NCBI RefSeq assembly: GCF_014269225.2
Contig: NZ_CP077097.1
Span: 3,669,001-3,733,000 of the forward strand
Source of the DNA: Pseudomonas anuradhapurensis
Lineage (GTDB): Bacteria; Pseudomonadota; Gammaproteobacteria; Pseudomonadales; Pseudomonadaceae
Direction: 5' to 3'
DNA: 64,000 bases
Shown here: one piece after another, positions 47,595 through 57,000 of the stretch
Layout of the letters: every line of letters starts with the position of its first letter
Numbering within the stretch: position 1 is the first letter of the stretch
Translations under genes and position numbers: made by a program
The notes under the pieces: generated by a model
Told to the model about the DNA's origin: nothing
The model's database searches: none
The model's input: the letters and a program-made list of their open reading frames with translations, nothing else

Positions 47595-48332
47595 TCAGCG
47601 CACGCGGCGCAGGTAGCCGTCCGGCGCCACGGTCAGCAGCAGCTTGTCCTGCACCTGGCGGTCGATGGTGAAGTCGCTGTTCTCTTTCAGGTACTGCCAC
47701 ACCGCGGTCTTCGGATTGTCGCCATGGCCCCATGGACGGTCCGGGAAGAAGTCGGCCGGCATGTCCTCGACCACGGTGTCCATCACCACGCAGTAGCTGT
47801 CCACCGACACCAGCGGCGCATAGGCACGGAGTTCTTCGAGCACGTGGTCGTGGGTGTGGTTGGAGTCGAGCACGACGATGACCTTCTTGCCTTCGGCCAG
47901 CTGGCGTACCTTGGCGACCATCTCCGGGGCGATGCTCGAACCTTCGAACATGGTGATGCGGTGCGCCATCGGGTGCTCTTCGATGGCCTTGCGGTTGTGC
48001 GGGCGGATGTCGACGTCGATGCCCAGCACCTCGCCATGGCCCAGCAGTTGCAGCAGCGAAGCGTAGTAGATGATCGAACCGCCATGGGCGATGCCGCACT
48101 CGATGATCAGGTCCGGCTGGATGCGCCACACCAGTTCCTGCATGGCAATCATGTCCTGGGGCAGCTGGATGATCGGCCGGCCCATCCACGAGAAATGGTA
48201 GCTGTACTTGTGCTTGGCCGATTCGTTGAACAGGTCCCGTGCCAGGCCCTGGAGCTTCTGGTCCTGGCCCTGGGCGGCGATCTGCTCGTTGCACTCGGCG
48301 ACGAAGGCCTGGTGGACGTTGTTGTCAGTCAT
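47595..48332 (-). CDS. Cephalosporin-hydroxylase (CmcI) family protein, probable sugar methyltransferase
   Basis: The 245-residue protein is of the CmcI/rhamnosyl O-methylase family: KYSYHFSWMGRPIIQLPQDM, LIIECGIAHGGSIIYYASLLQLLG (SAM-binding loop), GIDVDIRPHNR and VVLDSNHTHDHV. Despite the family name these are mostly SAM-dependent methyltransferases acting on sugars. ATG at 48332 starts where homologues start; ATG at 48356 overlaps the previous stop (ATGA) and is the alternative. It probably methylates a glycan hydroxyl. Confidence 0.82.
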   Translation of the reverse strand: MTDNNVHQAFVAECNEQIAAQGQDQKLQGLARDLFNESAKHKYSYHFSWMGRPIIQLPQDMIAMQELVWRIQPDLIIECGIAHGGSIIYYASLLQLLGHGEVLGIDVDIRPHNRKAIEEHPMAHRITMFEGSSIAPEMVAKVRQLAEGKKVIVVLDSNHTHDHVLEELRAYAPLVSVDSYCVVMDTVVEDMPADFFPDRPWGHGDNPKTAVWQYLKENSDFTIDRQVQDKLLLTVAPDGYLRRVR

Positions 48333-48352
48333 GGAAGCGGTCTCTGCAAAGG

Positions 48353-49420
48353 TCATTGGAACGCGGCATCATCGACCGCGTGGTAGACGAAACGGTTGCC
48401 GGTGTCACGGCGGATCTCGTCCAGGTAGTTGGAATTCATCACGAAGATCTGCGCACCGTCCGGCAGGCTCGCCAGCGCTTCCTGCGGCGACGACACGCGC
48501 AAGCCACTGAGCGGCAGGTGGCGGCCCTGCTTGGCCGGGTTGATGTCGATCACGTGGTCGACCTGCACCCCGGCACGCTGCAGGTACAGCGAATAGATCA
48601 CGCCCTTGGACGACGCCCCCCAGATCGCCGCACCGCGCCCGGCCTGCTCGCGCAGCAACGCCTGGCCGCGTTCGAGGCTGGCGCTGAAGCCGGCCGGCAA
48701 CTGCAGGCGCTGGCCATCGAAGGCTGGCACCCGCAGGCTGGCCAGGTCGGCGACGATGTACAGGTACTGGCCGTTGAACAGGTGGCCGGCGTCCAGCACC
48801 GTGCCGAAACACCGGCGCAGGTCATCCAGGCGGAAGTAGTTGACGTGCTCGTAGAACAGGTCGAACCACGCGCGGTGGTCGAGGATCCAGTCCAGGCACG
48901 GCACTTCGATGTAGATCAGCCCCCCCTGGTTGGCATCGGCGATGGCCGCGAGGAACGCCAGCGGGTCGGCGATATGCTCCAGTACATGACGCAACACCAC
49001 GGCATCGGCCGACAGTCCCAGCGCACGGGTGAACGGCGCCTTGATCACCTCCGGGTTGTCGCCTTCGTAGGCCGGGTCGATGCCGGTCACCCGATGCCCG
49101 CGCTGGCGCAGCAACTCGAGGAAGTAGCCCTTGCCGCAGCCCACCTCGATCAGGCGCTGGCCGGCAAAGTAGCGGGTGATCAGCCGTTCGACGTCATCCA
49201 GGTGACGCTGGAACGCCGGCGACAGCGCCTGCTCGTTCTGGTAGTCGCTGTCGTAGCTCAGCAAGGACGCGTCGAAGGCCTGGTTGTAGACCAGGCCGGT
49301 GCGCTCATCCTGGACCAGGCACATGTCGCCACTGGCCGACGCGCGTGCGCTGGCGGCATCGGCGAAGGTGCGGTTCTGCAGCACGGGCAGGCCGGCTGCG
49401 CGGTACAACTCATAGGCCAT
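48353..49420 (-). CDS. Class I SAM-dependent methyltransferase with sugar-methyltransferase C-domain
   Basis: The 355-residue protein has a Rossmann SAM-binding motif LIEVGCGKGYFLELLRQRGH, VLRHVLEHIADPLAFL, and a C-terminal domain with GAAIWGASSKGVIYSLYLQRAG as in C-methyltransferases of deoxysugar pathways. It lacks the N-terminal zinc ribbon of its neighbour at 50285. It overlaps the epimerase gene by 11 bp at its start. The role is assigned to the nucleotide-sugar or glycan pathway; the exact position methylated is unknown. Confidence 0.82.
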   Translation of the reverse strand: MAYELYRAAGLPVLQNRTFADAASARASASGDMCLVQDERTGLVYNQAFDASLLSYDSDYQNEQALSPAFQRHLDDVERLITRYFAGQRLIEVGCGKGYFLELLRQRGHRVTGIDPAYEGDNPEVIKAPFTRALGLSADAVVLRHVLEHIADPLAFLAAIADANQGGLIYIEVPCLDWILDHRAWFDLFYEHVNYFRLDDLRRCFGTVLDAGHLFNGQYLYIVADLASLRVPAFDGQRLQLPAGFSASLERGQALLREQAGRGAAIWGASSKGVIYSLYLQRAGVQVDHVIDINPAKQGRHLPLSGLRVSSPQEALASLPDGAQIFVMNSNYLDEIRRDTGNRFVYHAVDDAAFQ

Positions 49421-50288
49421 GAGGCGCTCCTTGGGCAGCCAGCAGCTGCTCGAGTCGGTCGGTCACGGCCCAGAACGCCATGGGTTCGTGGCTCGGATAG
49501 GGGTAATGGCCCAGGTTCAGCAGCAGCTCGGCGCCGCGCTCGCGCAGGCGCTGTTCGACCAGGCTGCGCACCGCTACCGGCCGGCCGCTGGCGCAGTTGA
49601 CCACGCCGGAGAACCCCCTGCAGTGCAACAGGCCAGCCAATTGCCGTGCTGCCTCGGTGACCGGCTGGAAGTCGCGCAGTTGGTCGCCGGCGGACATGTC
49701 GAACACCGCCGCCTTGCTGTCGATGGCGCGGTCGAGTGCAGCCAGCAGGCTATTGGGGTTCTGGCCTTCACCATGCAGGTAGAACAAGCGCGCCCATTGC
49801 AAGGTGAACGGCCGATGCTTCTGCAGCGCCTGGAGGAACTGATGCAGGCTGTGCTTGGCCAGGCCATAGGGGTTGGCCGGGCGCGCCGGGCAGTGTTCGT
49901 CCAGCGGACCGCTCTGCATGCCGTATTCGAAGCAGGTGCCGGTGACCAGCACCTGCGCCACGCCCGCCTCGACTGCGTGCTTGACGAAGCGATAGTCGGC
50001 CATCAGGTTCTGCTCCAGATGGAACAGCGCCTGGTAATTCGGCAGCCCCGGCCAGGCCAGGTGGGCCAGGGCATCGATACCGTCGACCCAACTGGCGACC
50101 TGCCCAGCATCCGCCAGTTGCAGGTCAGCGGCGACGAACTGCACCTGGTCGAACCACGGCATGCGGCGCGCCCGTTCCAGGTCACGCGCCAGGGCGCGTA
50201 CCCGACAACCGCGGGCCAGCAGCTGCGCCACCAGATGGCGGCCAACGAAACCGGTGGCCCCGGTCACCAGCACATGCAGCGCGCTCAT
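49410..50288 (-). CDS. NAD(P)-dependent sugar epimerase/reductase (extended SDR)
   Basis: The 292-residue SDR has TGATGFVG (9-16) and catalytic Tyr141/Lys145 (YGLAK). The substrate loop region is typical of NDP-sugar 4-ketoreductases (LVTGTCFEYG). In this cluster it is the likely 4-keto reductase that finishes the CDP-6-deoxy sugar. Start ATG 50288 overlaps the preceding stop (ATGA). Confidence 0.83.
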   Translation of the reverse strand: MSALHVLVTGATGFVGRHLVAQLLARGCRVRALARDLERARRMPWFDQVQFVAADLQLADAGQVASWVDGIDALAHLAWPGLPNYQALFHLEQNLMADYRFVKHAVEAGVAQVLVTGTCFEYGMQSGPLDEHCPARPANPYGLAKHSLHQFLQALQKHRPFTLQWARLFYLHGEGQNPNSLLAALDRAIDSKAAVFDMSAGDQLRDFQPVTEAARQLAGLLHCRGFSGVVNCASGRPVAVRSLVEQRLRERGAELLLNLGHYPYPSHEPMAFWAVTDRLEQLLAAQGAPHGL

Positions 50289-51511
50289 AGCACGGTCAAC
50301 TCGGGCACGGCGATGACGAAGCGGCCGCCCCACTCACGGATGCCGGCCTGCTGTTCGCTGACTTCGCGCAGCAGGTTCCACGGCAGCACCAGCACGTAGT
50401 CCGGCTGCTCTTCGGCAAGGCGTTCGGGCGCCACTACCGGGATGCGGCTACCGGGCAGGAACTTGCCCTGCTTGTGCGGGTTGGCATCGGCCACCCAGGC
50501 CAGCAGGTCGGCCTTGACCCCGGCATAGTTGAGCAAGGTATTGCCCTTGGCGGCGGCGCCGTAGCCGACCACCCGCTTGCCGGCGGCCTTGGCATCCAGC
50601 AGGAAGCGCAGCAGTTGCAGCTTGATGCGCTCGGCGGCCGGCGCCAGGGTGGCGTAGAAGCCGGGGCTACGCACGCCCACCTCCTCTTCCAGCGCCAGCA
50701 GGCTGGCGACAGTCGGTTCCACGGCGCGGCGCTGGCCATCGGCTCGCTGCACGAACACCCGCAGCGAGCCACCATGGGTCGACAGCTCCTGCACGTCGAA
50801 CAGTTCCAGGCCGTTGCGCTGGCAGAGGATCTGCACCGCGGTCAGCGACAGGTAGGAATAGTGCTCGTGGTACAGCGTGTCGAACTGGTGCTGGGCGATC
50901 AGCGACAGCAGGTGCGGGAATTCGAAGGTGGCCACGCCGCTCGGCTTGAGCAAGCTGGCGAAACCGCCGAGGAAGTCATTGATGTCCGGCACATGGGCAA
51001 GCACGTTGTTGGCTGCCATCAGGTCGGCGCCCCAGCCCTCGGCCAGCAGTTGCGCGGCCACGGCGCGGCCAAAGAACACCTCGCGGATTTCCAGGCCCTT
51101 GGCCCGCGCCGCCTCGGCGGTGCTGCGGGTCGGCTCGACGCCCAGGCAGGGAATGCCGCGCCGGGCCACGTACTGCAGCAGGTAGCCATCGTTGGCGGCA
51201 ATTTCCACCACGCGGCTGTCGGCATTCAGCCCGAAGCGCTCGGTCATGCTCGCCACATAGGCTTCGGCATGGGCCAGCCAGGAGCTGGAATAGGAGCTGA
51301 AGTAGGCATAGTCGGCGTCGAACAGCTGCTCGGCGCGGGTGTAGTCCTCGGTCTGCACCAGCCAGCATTGCTCGCATACCGCGACTTTCAACGGCACCCA
51401 CTGCTCCGCCTCGGCCAGCTGCTCGGGGCGCAGGTAGGCATTGGAGGGCGGCGAGGTACCCAAATCGATCAACGGCAGGTGCAAGGCACTGCCACAACCA
51501 CGGCAATTCAT
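50285..51511 (-). CDS. NDP-hexose C-methyltransferase (TylCIII-like)
   Basis: The 408-residue protein has an N-terminal zinc-binding domain (Cys3/Cys6 and Cys46/Cys49), a SAM-binding domain (VVEIAANDGYLLQYVARRGI) and a C-terminal domain (GKRVVGYGAAAKGNTLLNYAG). This three-part layout is that of TylCIII and related 3-C-methyltransferases, which make branched sugars from NDP-4-keto-6-deoxyhexoses. It follows the 3,5-epimerase-like gene by a few bases. Confidence 0.85.
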   Translation of the reverse strand: MNCRGCGSALHLPLIDLGTSPPSNAYLRPEQLAEAEQWVPLKVAVCEQCWLVQTEDYTRAEQLFDADYAYFSSYSSSWLAHAEAYVASMTERFGLNADSRVVEIAANDGYLLQYVARRGIPCLGVEPTRSTAEAARAKGLEIREVFFGRAVAAQLLAEGWGADLMAANNVLAHVPDINDFLGGFASLLKPSGVATFEFPHLLSLIAQHQFDTLYHEHYSYLSLTAVQILCQRNGLELFDVQELSTHGGSLRVFVQRADGQRRAVEPTVASLLALEEEVGVRSPGFYATLAPAAERIKLQLLRFLLDAKAAGKRVVGYGAAAKGNTLLNYAGVKADLLAWVADANPHKQGKFLPGSRIPVVAPERLAEEQPDYVLVLPWNLLREVSEQQAGIREWGGRFVIAVPELTVL

Positions 51512-52068
51512 ACGGTCACTCCGGTAAAGCGGTCGTCCAGCCAGGGGTGCTGCTCATCCCGGGCCGAGAGGTTGATCACGGGCAGCGGCCAGGCAATGGC
51601 CAGGCGCGGGTCGAGCACCGACAGCCCGCCTTCATGCTCCGGGGCGTAGTCGGCGCTGTGCAGGTACAGCAGCTCGGCGTCGTCGCTCAAGGCCTGGAAG
51701 CCGTGGGCGCAGCCAGCCGGCACCAGCAGGCTGCTGCCCTGGCCGGCCTCGAGGTGCTCGGCATGCCAGTGCAGGAAGGTCGGCGAGCCGGCACGCAGAT
51801 CGACCACCACATCCCATACCGCACCTTGCAGGCAGGTGATGTACTTGCTCTCCGGTTGCGGCCCGGCCTGGTAATGCAGGCCGCGCACGCTGCCGCGCTG
51901 GCGGGTCAGCGAGCGGTTGATCTGGCGGATGTGGAATGGCGCGCCGAAGCGCTCCAGGCTGTCTTCGCAGTACAACCGCGAAAAAGCGCCACGGGCGTCT
52001 TCGACACGGCGATGTTCGATGCGCGCCAGGCCCGGCAACGGCAAGGGGTGCAGGCGGTACTGGCTCAC
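51508..52068 (-). CDS. dTDP-4-dehydrorhamnose 3,5-epimerase-like cupin enzyme
   Basis: The 186-residue RmlC-type cupin has FHIRQINRSLTRQRGSVRGLHYQ with catalytic His65, and a second conserved block PAGCAHGFQALSDDAELLYLHS. It epimerises C3 and/or C5 of a 4-keto-6-deoxy sugar. The GTG at 52068 overlaps the rfbG stop (GTGA). With CDP-sugar genes on its upstream side it likely acts on CDP-4-keto-6-deoxyglucose or its C-methyl product. Confidence 0.85.
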   Translation of the reverse strand: MSQYRLHPLPLPGLARIEHRRVEDARGAFSRLYCEDSLERFGAPFHIRQINRSLTRQRGSVRGLHYQAGPQPESKYITCLQGAVWDVVVDLRAGSPTFLHWHAEHLEAGQGSSLLVPAGCAHGFQALSDDAELLYLHSADYAPEHEGGLSVLDPRLAIAWPLPVINLSARDEQHPWLDDRFTGVTV

Positions 52069-53147
52069 AGCGACTCCTGGTACAGGCTCAGCTGGGTCAG
52101 GCTCACCGCACGCATGTCCATGCCCTTGTGCCAGGCAAGGTGCCAGCCCAGGGTGCGCTCGATGCATTCCTCGAGTGCCCAGCGCGGGCGCCAGGCCAGC
52201 AGCTGGCGGGCACGCGAGCTGTCCAGGCGCAGCAAACCGGCTTCGTGCATGTCGCTCTGCTCGAAGCTGACGCCGGGCGCCTGCGGCCAGCGGTCGGCCA
52301 GCAACTGCACCACCTCGCCGACGCTGCACATGTCATCGTCACCGGGGCCGAAGTTCCACGCGCCGGCAAAGCGCTGGCCCTGCTGATAAAGGCTCGCCGC
52401 CAGCTGCAGGTAGCCGGCCAGCGGCTCCAGCACGTGCTGCCAGGGGCGCACGGCCGCGGGGAAGCGCAGGGTCACCGGGTCACCGGCGGTCCACGCCTTG
52501 AGCACGTCGGGGATCAGCCGCTCGGGCGAGAAGTCGCCGCCGCCCAGCACGTTGCCGGCCCGTGCGGTGGCAAGGCTCAGGCCATGCTCGGCATGGCGCT
52601 CGGCCGGGAAGAACGATGCGGCGTAAGATTGCGCGAGGATCTCGCAGCAGGCCTTGCTGCTGCTATAGGGGTCGTGCCCGCCCAACGCTTCGTTCTCGCG
52701 ATAGGGCCAGGGCCATTCCTGGTTGGCGTACACCTTGTCGGTGGTGACCACCACGCAGGCGCGCACGCCACCGGTCTGGCGCACGGCTTCGAGCAGGTTG
52801 AGGGTACCCATGACATTGGTCGAATAGGTGCCCAGCGGATCGCGGTAGCTTTCGCGCACCAGTGGTTGCGCCGCCAGGTGCAGGACGATCTCCGGCTGTA
52901 CTTCGGCGACCAGCTCCAGCAGCACGCCAAGGTCGCGGATGTCGCCACGGCGGTCATCGATGCCCTCGCCGACCCGTGCCAGCTCGAACAGGCTCGGCTC
53001 GGTCGCAGGGTCGAGGGCAAAGCCGGTGACCCGGGCGCCCAGGCTGTGCAGCCAGAGCGCCAGCCAGCTGCCCTTGAAACCGGTATGGCCGGTGAGCAGA
53101 ACGCGTTTGCCAGCCCAGAACGCAGGCCTCAGTCCCACTGCTTCCAT
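52065..53147 (-). CDS. rfbG: CDP-glucose 4,6-dehydratase
   Basis: The 360-residue extended SDR has GHTGFKG (20-26, the CDP-glucose dehydratase form of the Gly motif), TTDK near 135-138 and catalytic Tyr161/Lys165 (DPYSSSKACCE). It converts CDP-glucose to CDP-4-keto-6-deoxyglucose. The ATG at 53147 follows GGGGAGG and overlaps the end of rfbF by 19 bp. Confidence 0.92.
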   Translation of the reverse strand: MEAVGLRPAFWAGKRVLLTGHTGFKGSWLALWLHSLGARVTGFALDPATEPSLFELARVGEGIDDRRGDIRDLGVLLELVAEVQPEIVLHLAAQPLVRESYRDPLGTYSTNVMGTLNLLEAVRQTGGVRACVVVTTDKVYANQEWPWPYRENEALGGHDPYSSSKACCEILAQSYAASFFPAERHAEHGLSLATARAGNVLGGGDFSPERLIPDVLKAWTAGDPVTLRFPAAVRPWQHVLEPLAGYLQLAASLYQQGQRFAGAWNFGPGDDDMCSVGEVVQLLADRWPQAPGVSFEQSDMHEAGLLRLDSSRARQLLAWRPRWALEECIERTLGWHLAWHKGMDMRAVSLTQLSLYQESL

Positions 53148-53902
53148 GGCGCCTCCCCGCTGTTCCACAACTGTTCCAGGTGGTTCTTGTCCCGCAGGGT
53201 GTCCATCGGGTGCCAGAAGCCCTCATGGGCAAAGGCATGCAATTGCCCCTCATGGGCCAGGCGCGACAGCGGCTCGGCCTCCCACGAGGTGGCATCGCCG
53301 TCGATGTAGGGCAGCACCTCGGGCGACAGCACGAAGAAGCCACCATTGATCCAGCCGCCATCACCGCGCGGTTTCTCGGTAAAGCCCAGCACCTGGTCGC
53401 CATCGCGCTGCAGGGCACCGTAGCGACCAGGTGGCTGCACCGCCGTGACCGTGGCGAACTTGCCGTGGCCGTGGTGGAAATCGACCAGCGCGCCGATATC
53501 GATGTCGGACACGCCATCACCGTAGGTGAAGCAGAACGCCTTCTCGCCTTCCAGGTAACGTGCGGCGCGGCGCAGTCGGCCACCGGTCATGGTTTCTTCA
53601 CCGGTGTCTACCAGGGTCACGCGCCATGGCTCGCTGTAGTTCTGATGCACGTCCATGCGGTTGGCGCGCATGTCGAAGGTGACGTCGGAAGTGTGCAGGA
53701 AGTAGTTGGCGAAGAAGTCCTTGATCGCGTAGCCCTTGTAGCCCAGGCAAATCACGAAGTCATGGATACCGTGCGCCGAATACTGCTTCATGATGTGCCA
53801 AAGAATTGGCTTGCCACCGATCTCGATCATCGGTTTGGGCTTGAGGTGCGACTCTTCGCTGATACGCGTGCCGAGACCACCCGCCAGAATGACTGCCTTC
53901 AT
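53129..53902 (-). CDS. rfbF: Glucose-1-phosphate cytidylyltransferase
   Basis: The 257-residue nucleotidyltransferase has AGGLGTRISEESHLKPKPMIEIGGKPILWHIMKQY, FTYGDGVSDIDI and WHPMDTLRDKNHLEQLW. It makes CDP-glucose from CTP and glucose-1-phosphate. It is the first gene of the CDP-sugar operon, about 60 bp downstream of a putative sigma-54 promoter and beyond the terminator of the 1190-residue glycosyltransferase gene. Confidence 0.94.
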   Translation of the reverse strand: MKAVILAGGLGTRISEESHLKPKPMIEIGGKPILWHIMKQYSAHGIHDFVICLGYKGYAIKDFFANYFLHTSDVTFDMRANRMDVHQNYSEPWRVTLVDTGEETMTGGRLRRAARYLEGEKAFCFTYGDGVSDIDIGALVDFHHGHGKFATVTAVQPPGRYGALQRDGDQVLGFTEKPRGDGGWINGGFFVLSPEVLPYIDGDATSWEAEPLSRLAHEGQLHAFAHEGFWHPMDTLRDKNHLEQLWNSGEAPWKQWD

Positions 53903-53973
53903 CGATTTCCTCTTGTACTTCGCGCCCCTTGCAACCCCAGGGCGAAGGATTTATGGCGATATCGATGGGGTAC

Positions 53974-53989
53974 TGCAGGAAATGCGCCA
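53974..53989 (-). promoter_or_regulatory. Putative sigma-54 promoter of the CDP-sugar operon
   Basis: The minus strand reads TGGCGCA-TTTC-CTGCA. GG and GC elements are 10 bp apart, with three mismatches to consensus. It lies just past a terminator and about 70 bp before rfbF, the right position for an operon promoter. Confidence 0.5.
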
Positions 53990-53995
53990 ATCTGC

Positions 53996-54027
53996 AAAAA
54001 AGCAGGGGCCGCTTTGCGACCCCTGCT
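53996..54027 (-). terminator. Terminator after the 1190-residue glycosyltransferase gene
   Basis: An 8-bp stem AGCAGGGG/CCCCTGCT with an 11-nt loop is followed by six T on the minus strand. It lies 17 bp after the stop codon. Confidence 0.9.
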
Positions 54028-54043
54028 CCGCTCAGGCGAAAAA

Positions 54044-57000
54044 TCAGTCGGCCAGCCAGCCCCACTCCCAGTGGCGCAGGTTGTCGTCACGCAGCACGAA
54101 GTCGCGCATCACCGCCTCGCGCAATTCGTCGCCCATGCGGTAACTGGCCGCCGGGTCGGCCAGGTGCGAGCGGATCGCCTGCAGCCATTCCTCGGTGCTG
54201 TTGCTGTACACCCGCGTGCACGGCAGGTAGCCGCGGTAGGCCTCGGTGTCGGTGCAGATGGTCGGGTAACCGCAGGCGCCGTACTCCAGCAGCCGCAAGT
54301 TGCTCTTGCAGTCGTTGAAGATGTGGAATTCCAGCGGCGCCAGGGCCAGGTCGAGGTTCAGGCTCGCCAGCTTGGCCGGGTAGCGCGCCAGCGGCACGCC
54401 CGGGTGGTACTCGTGGATGTAGGGCTTGAGCGCCTCGGGGCACATGCCGAAGAACACCCACTCCACCTCGTTGGCCAGTTCGCGCACCACCTCGGCGATG
54501 ATCTCCAGGTCGCCACTGTGGCTGGTACCGCCGCCCCAACCCACCCGCGGCTTGCTCGAAGTGCCACGGCGGCTGGCCGGAAGGTTGGTCCACAGGTGCG
54601 GTGCCAGCATGTTCGGCACCACGCGGATATCGTCATGCATGTCTGCCAGCGCATTGGCCAACGCCTGGGTGGTCACCACCACCCGGTCGCACAGGCTGAT
54701 GCCACGGCGCAGGTGCTGCTCGATGTCGGCTGGCTTGTTGCGCGCATGGGTGTTCTTCTTCGGCGCGCTGAGCACGTAGTCGTCGATCTCGAAGATGCGC
54801 CGGGCGTTGGAGAAGCGGGCGATGCGTTCGATGTCGCGCACCGAGTCATCGTTATGGCGCAACTGCAGGATGATCACGTCCGGGTCCATGCGCGCCAGCT
54901 GGACCACGGTCGGCGACTCGTAGACCACGCGCCCGACCACGCGCCCGGCGGCTTCCAACTGCTTGAACGGCTGTTCGACCCGGTAATGGCCCACCGCACT
55001 GTCGTTGATCGGCAACCCCAGCACCGACGGCAACGCCCGGGCACACAGCGGGCTCCAGCTGCCACGCAGGCTCGGCTCGAGGCTGAAGTCACCGTTGGCC
55101 AGCCCCAGGTTGGGGTTATAGGCCGGGTCGCGGACGACCTTGCTCAGCCAGCGCTCGCAGAACACCTGCTGCTGTTCCAGCAACGCGTCCTGACCAAGCC
55201 CATCGCTGCTGGTCGTCGCTTCGCGCTTGAGCAGCACGGCATAGGGCGTGCCGACCACCAGATAACCACGTGCCCCCGCACGCAGGCACAGGTCGAGCTC
55301 GGCCATGCCCTGGCTCAGCGGTTGCGCACCCAGCCCTCCCAGCTCGGCGAACACTGCCTTGCGCACCATCAGGCAATCGCCGCCGACAGCGCTCCAGTCC
55401 TGGACCACCTGCAAGCGTTGCAGGTAACCGCGCGCCTGCGCATCTTCCCCGGCGAACGCCGGACCGGCCACGCTGGCAACCCCCAGCACCCGGCCCGCCT
55501 CGACCACCCGGCCCTGGGCATCGACCAGCTTGGCGCCGACCACCGCCACTTCCGGGCGCTGGGCATGCTGGAGCATTTCCGCCAGCCACTGGCCGTCGAA
55601 CACCTGCACGCTGGCATCGAGCAACAACAGGTAGTCACCGCCGGCCTGGGCCGCCGCAGCATCGAGCAGCTGGCTGCGTGAACCGCCGGGCGCCCGGACC
55701 ACGCGCAGCATGCCGGCACCGAGCCCGCTCATCGCCTGCAGCCAGCCATCGACGTCGGCCGCCACGCTCGGCCCAGCCACCAGCAAGACCTCGTAGCGGC
55801 CATAGGCGGTGCGCTCGATCAGCCCTTCGACACAGGCCTGCAGGCCCGCCAGGTCATCACCGACAGGAACGAGGATCGATACCTGCGGGGTGTCGGCATG
55901 CAGGTAGTCCACCCGATTGAGCAACGACAGGTCGTCATGCCGGATCCGATGCGCCACGCCCAGCCGCTGCAGATGCGCGGCCAGCACCGGTTCGCTCTGG
56001 GCGATCACTTCCGGCAGCGACAGCCAGTTGGCGAAGCTGAACTCCGATTGCACCTGGATTTCGGCAATGTGCTCGACCACCTGCAGGCCTCGGCTCTCGA
56101 CCAGGCGCCAGAGCAGGTCATGCGGGGCCAGCTCGGCAAAGCCCGCATCGAAACCGCCGAGGTCGAGAATCGCCTCGCGGGCGAAGGCCAGGGTGCGGCC
56201 GACATAGGGGTAGCTACGCAACAGGTCGAGGTTGAAGTCCGGCTTGAACACCGGTTCGCCCGGCTGGTCATCGAGCCAGGCCCCTTCATCGCTGTAGGCA
56301 CATGCCAGGTTGGGAAACACCGCGGCACGTTCTGCCAGCAGCAGAATGGCCGATTCGGCGAGCCGGTCACCGGCACGCAGCAGGTAGATCCAGTCGGCGT
56401 CATGCAACGAGGCCAGCAGCTGGTTCAACTGCTCGGGCCAGTCGCTCTGCAGCGGCTGATGCACCAGCGGTATCGGGCTGGCGGGTTCGGCATCGGCCAG
56501 CACCACGCAGGCATGCACGGGGTACAACTGCCCGGCCAGGCTGTCGAGGGTGCGCGCCAGGGCCTGGGCATCACCCTGGGTATCCAGCACCACCGGCACG
56601 ATGCGCGGCTGACGTGGCCAGGCCGCTATGGCCTGGGGCAGCAGGCCGCGCTGCACGTCGCTGAAGCGGCGCGCCGCCAACCACTGCTGATAAAGCTCGG
56701 CATAGCTTTCGCACTCGCTGCCGACCCGACCACCCAGGCGGGTCTGCCAGTTGCTGATGATGCGTGCCACACACAGCTCCTGCCATTGGCGTGGCTGCTG
56801 CTGTGCCTCGCTCAGTGGCACGTAGCGCACCCAGCCACTGGCGGGCGCGGCCTCGCCACTGCGCGCGGCGAGCATCTGCATCATCCAGCGCCACTCCTGC
56901 GGTGCGGCCTGGACCAGCGCTTCCTGCTTGCTCAAGCGCTGGGGGTGCAGGCGCTCGATCAGGCCCGGCTCGCTGAGCATGACCATGTTGCCGCGCCGCA

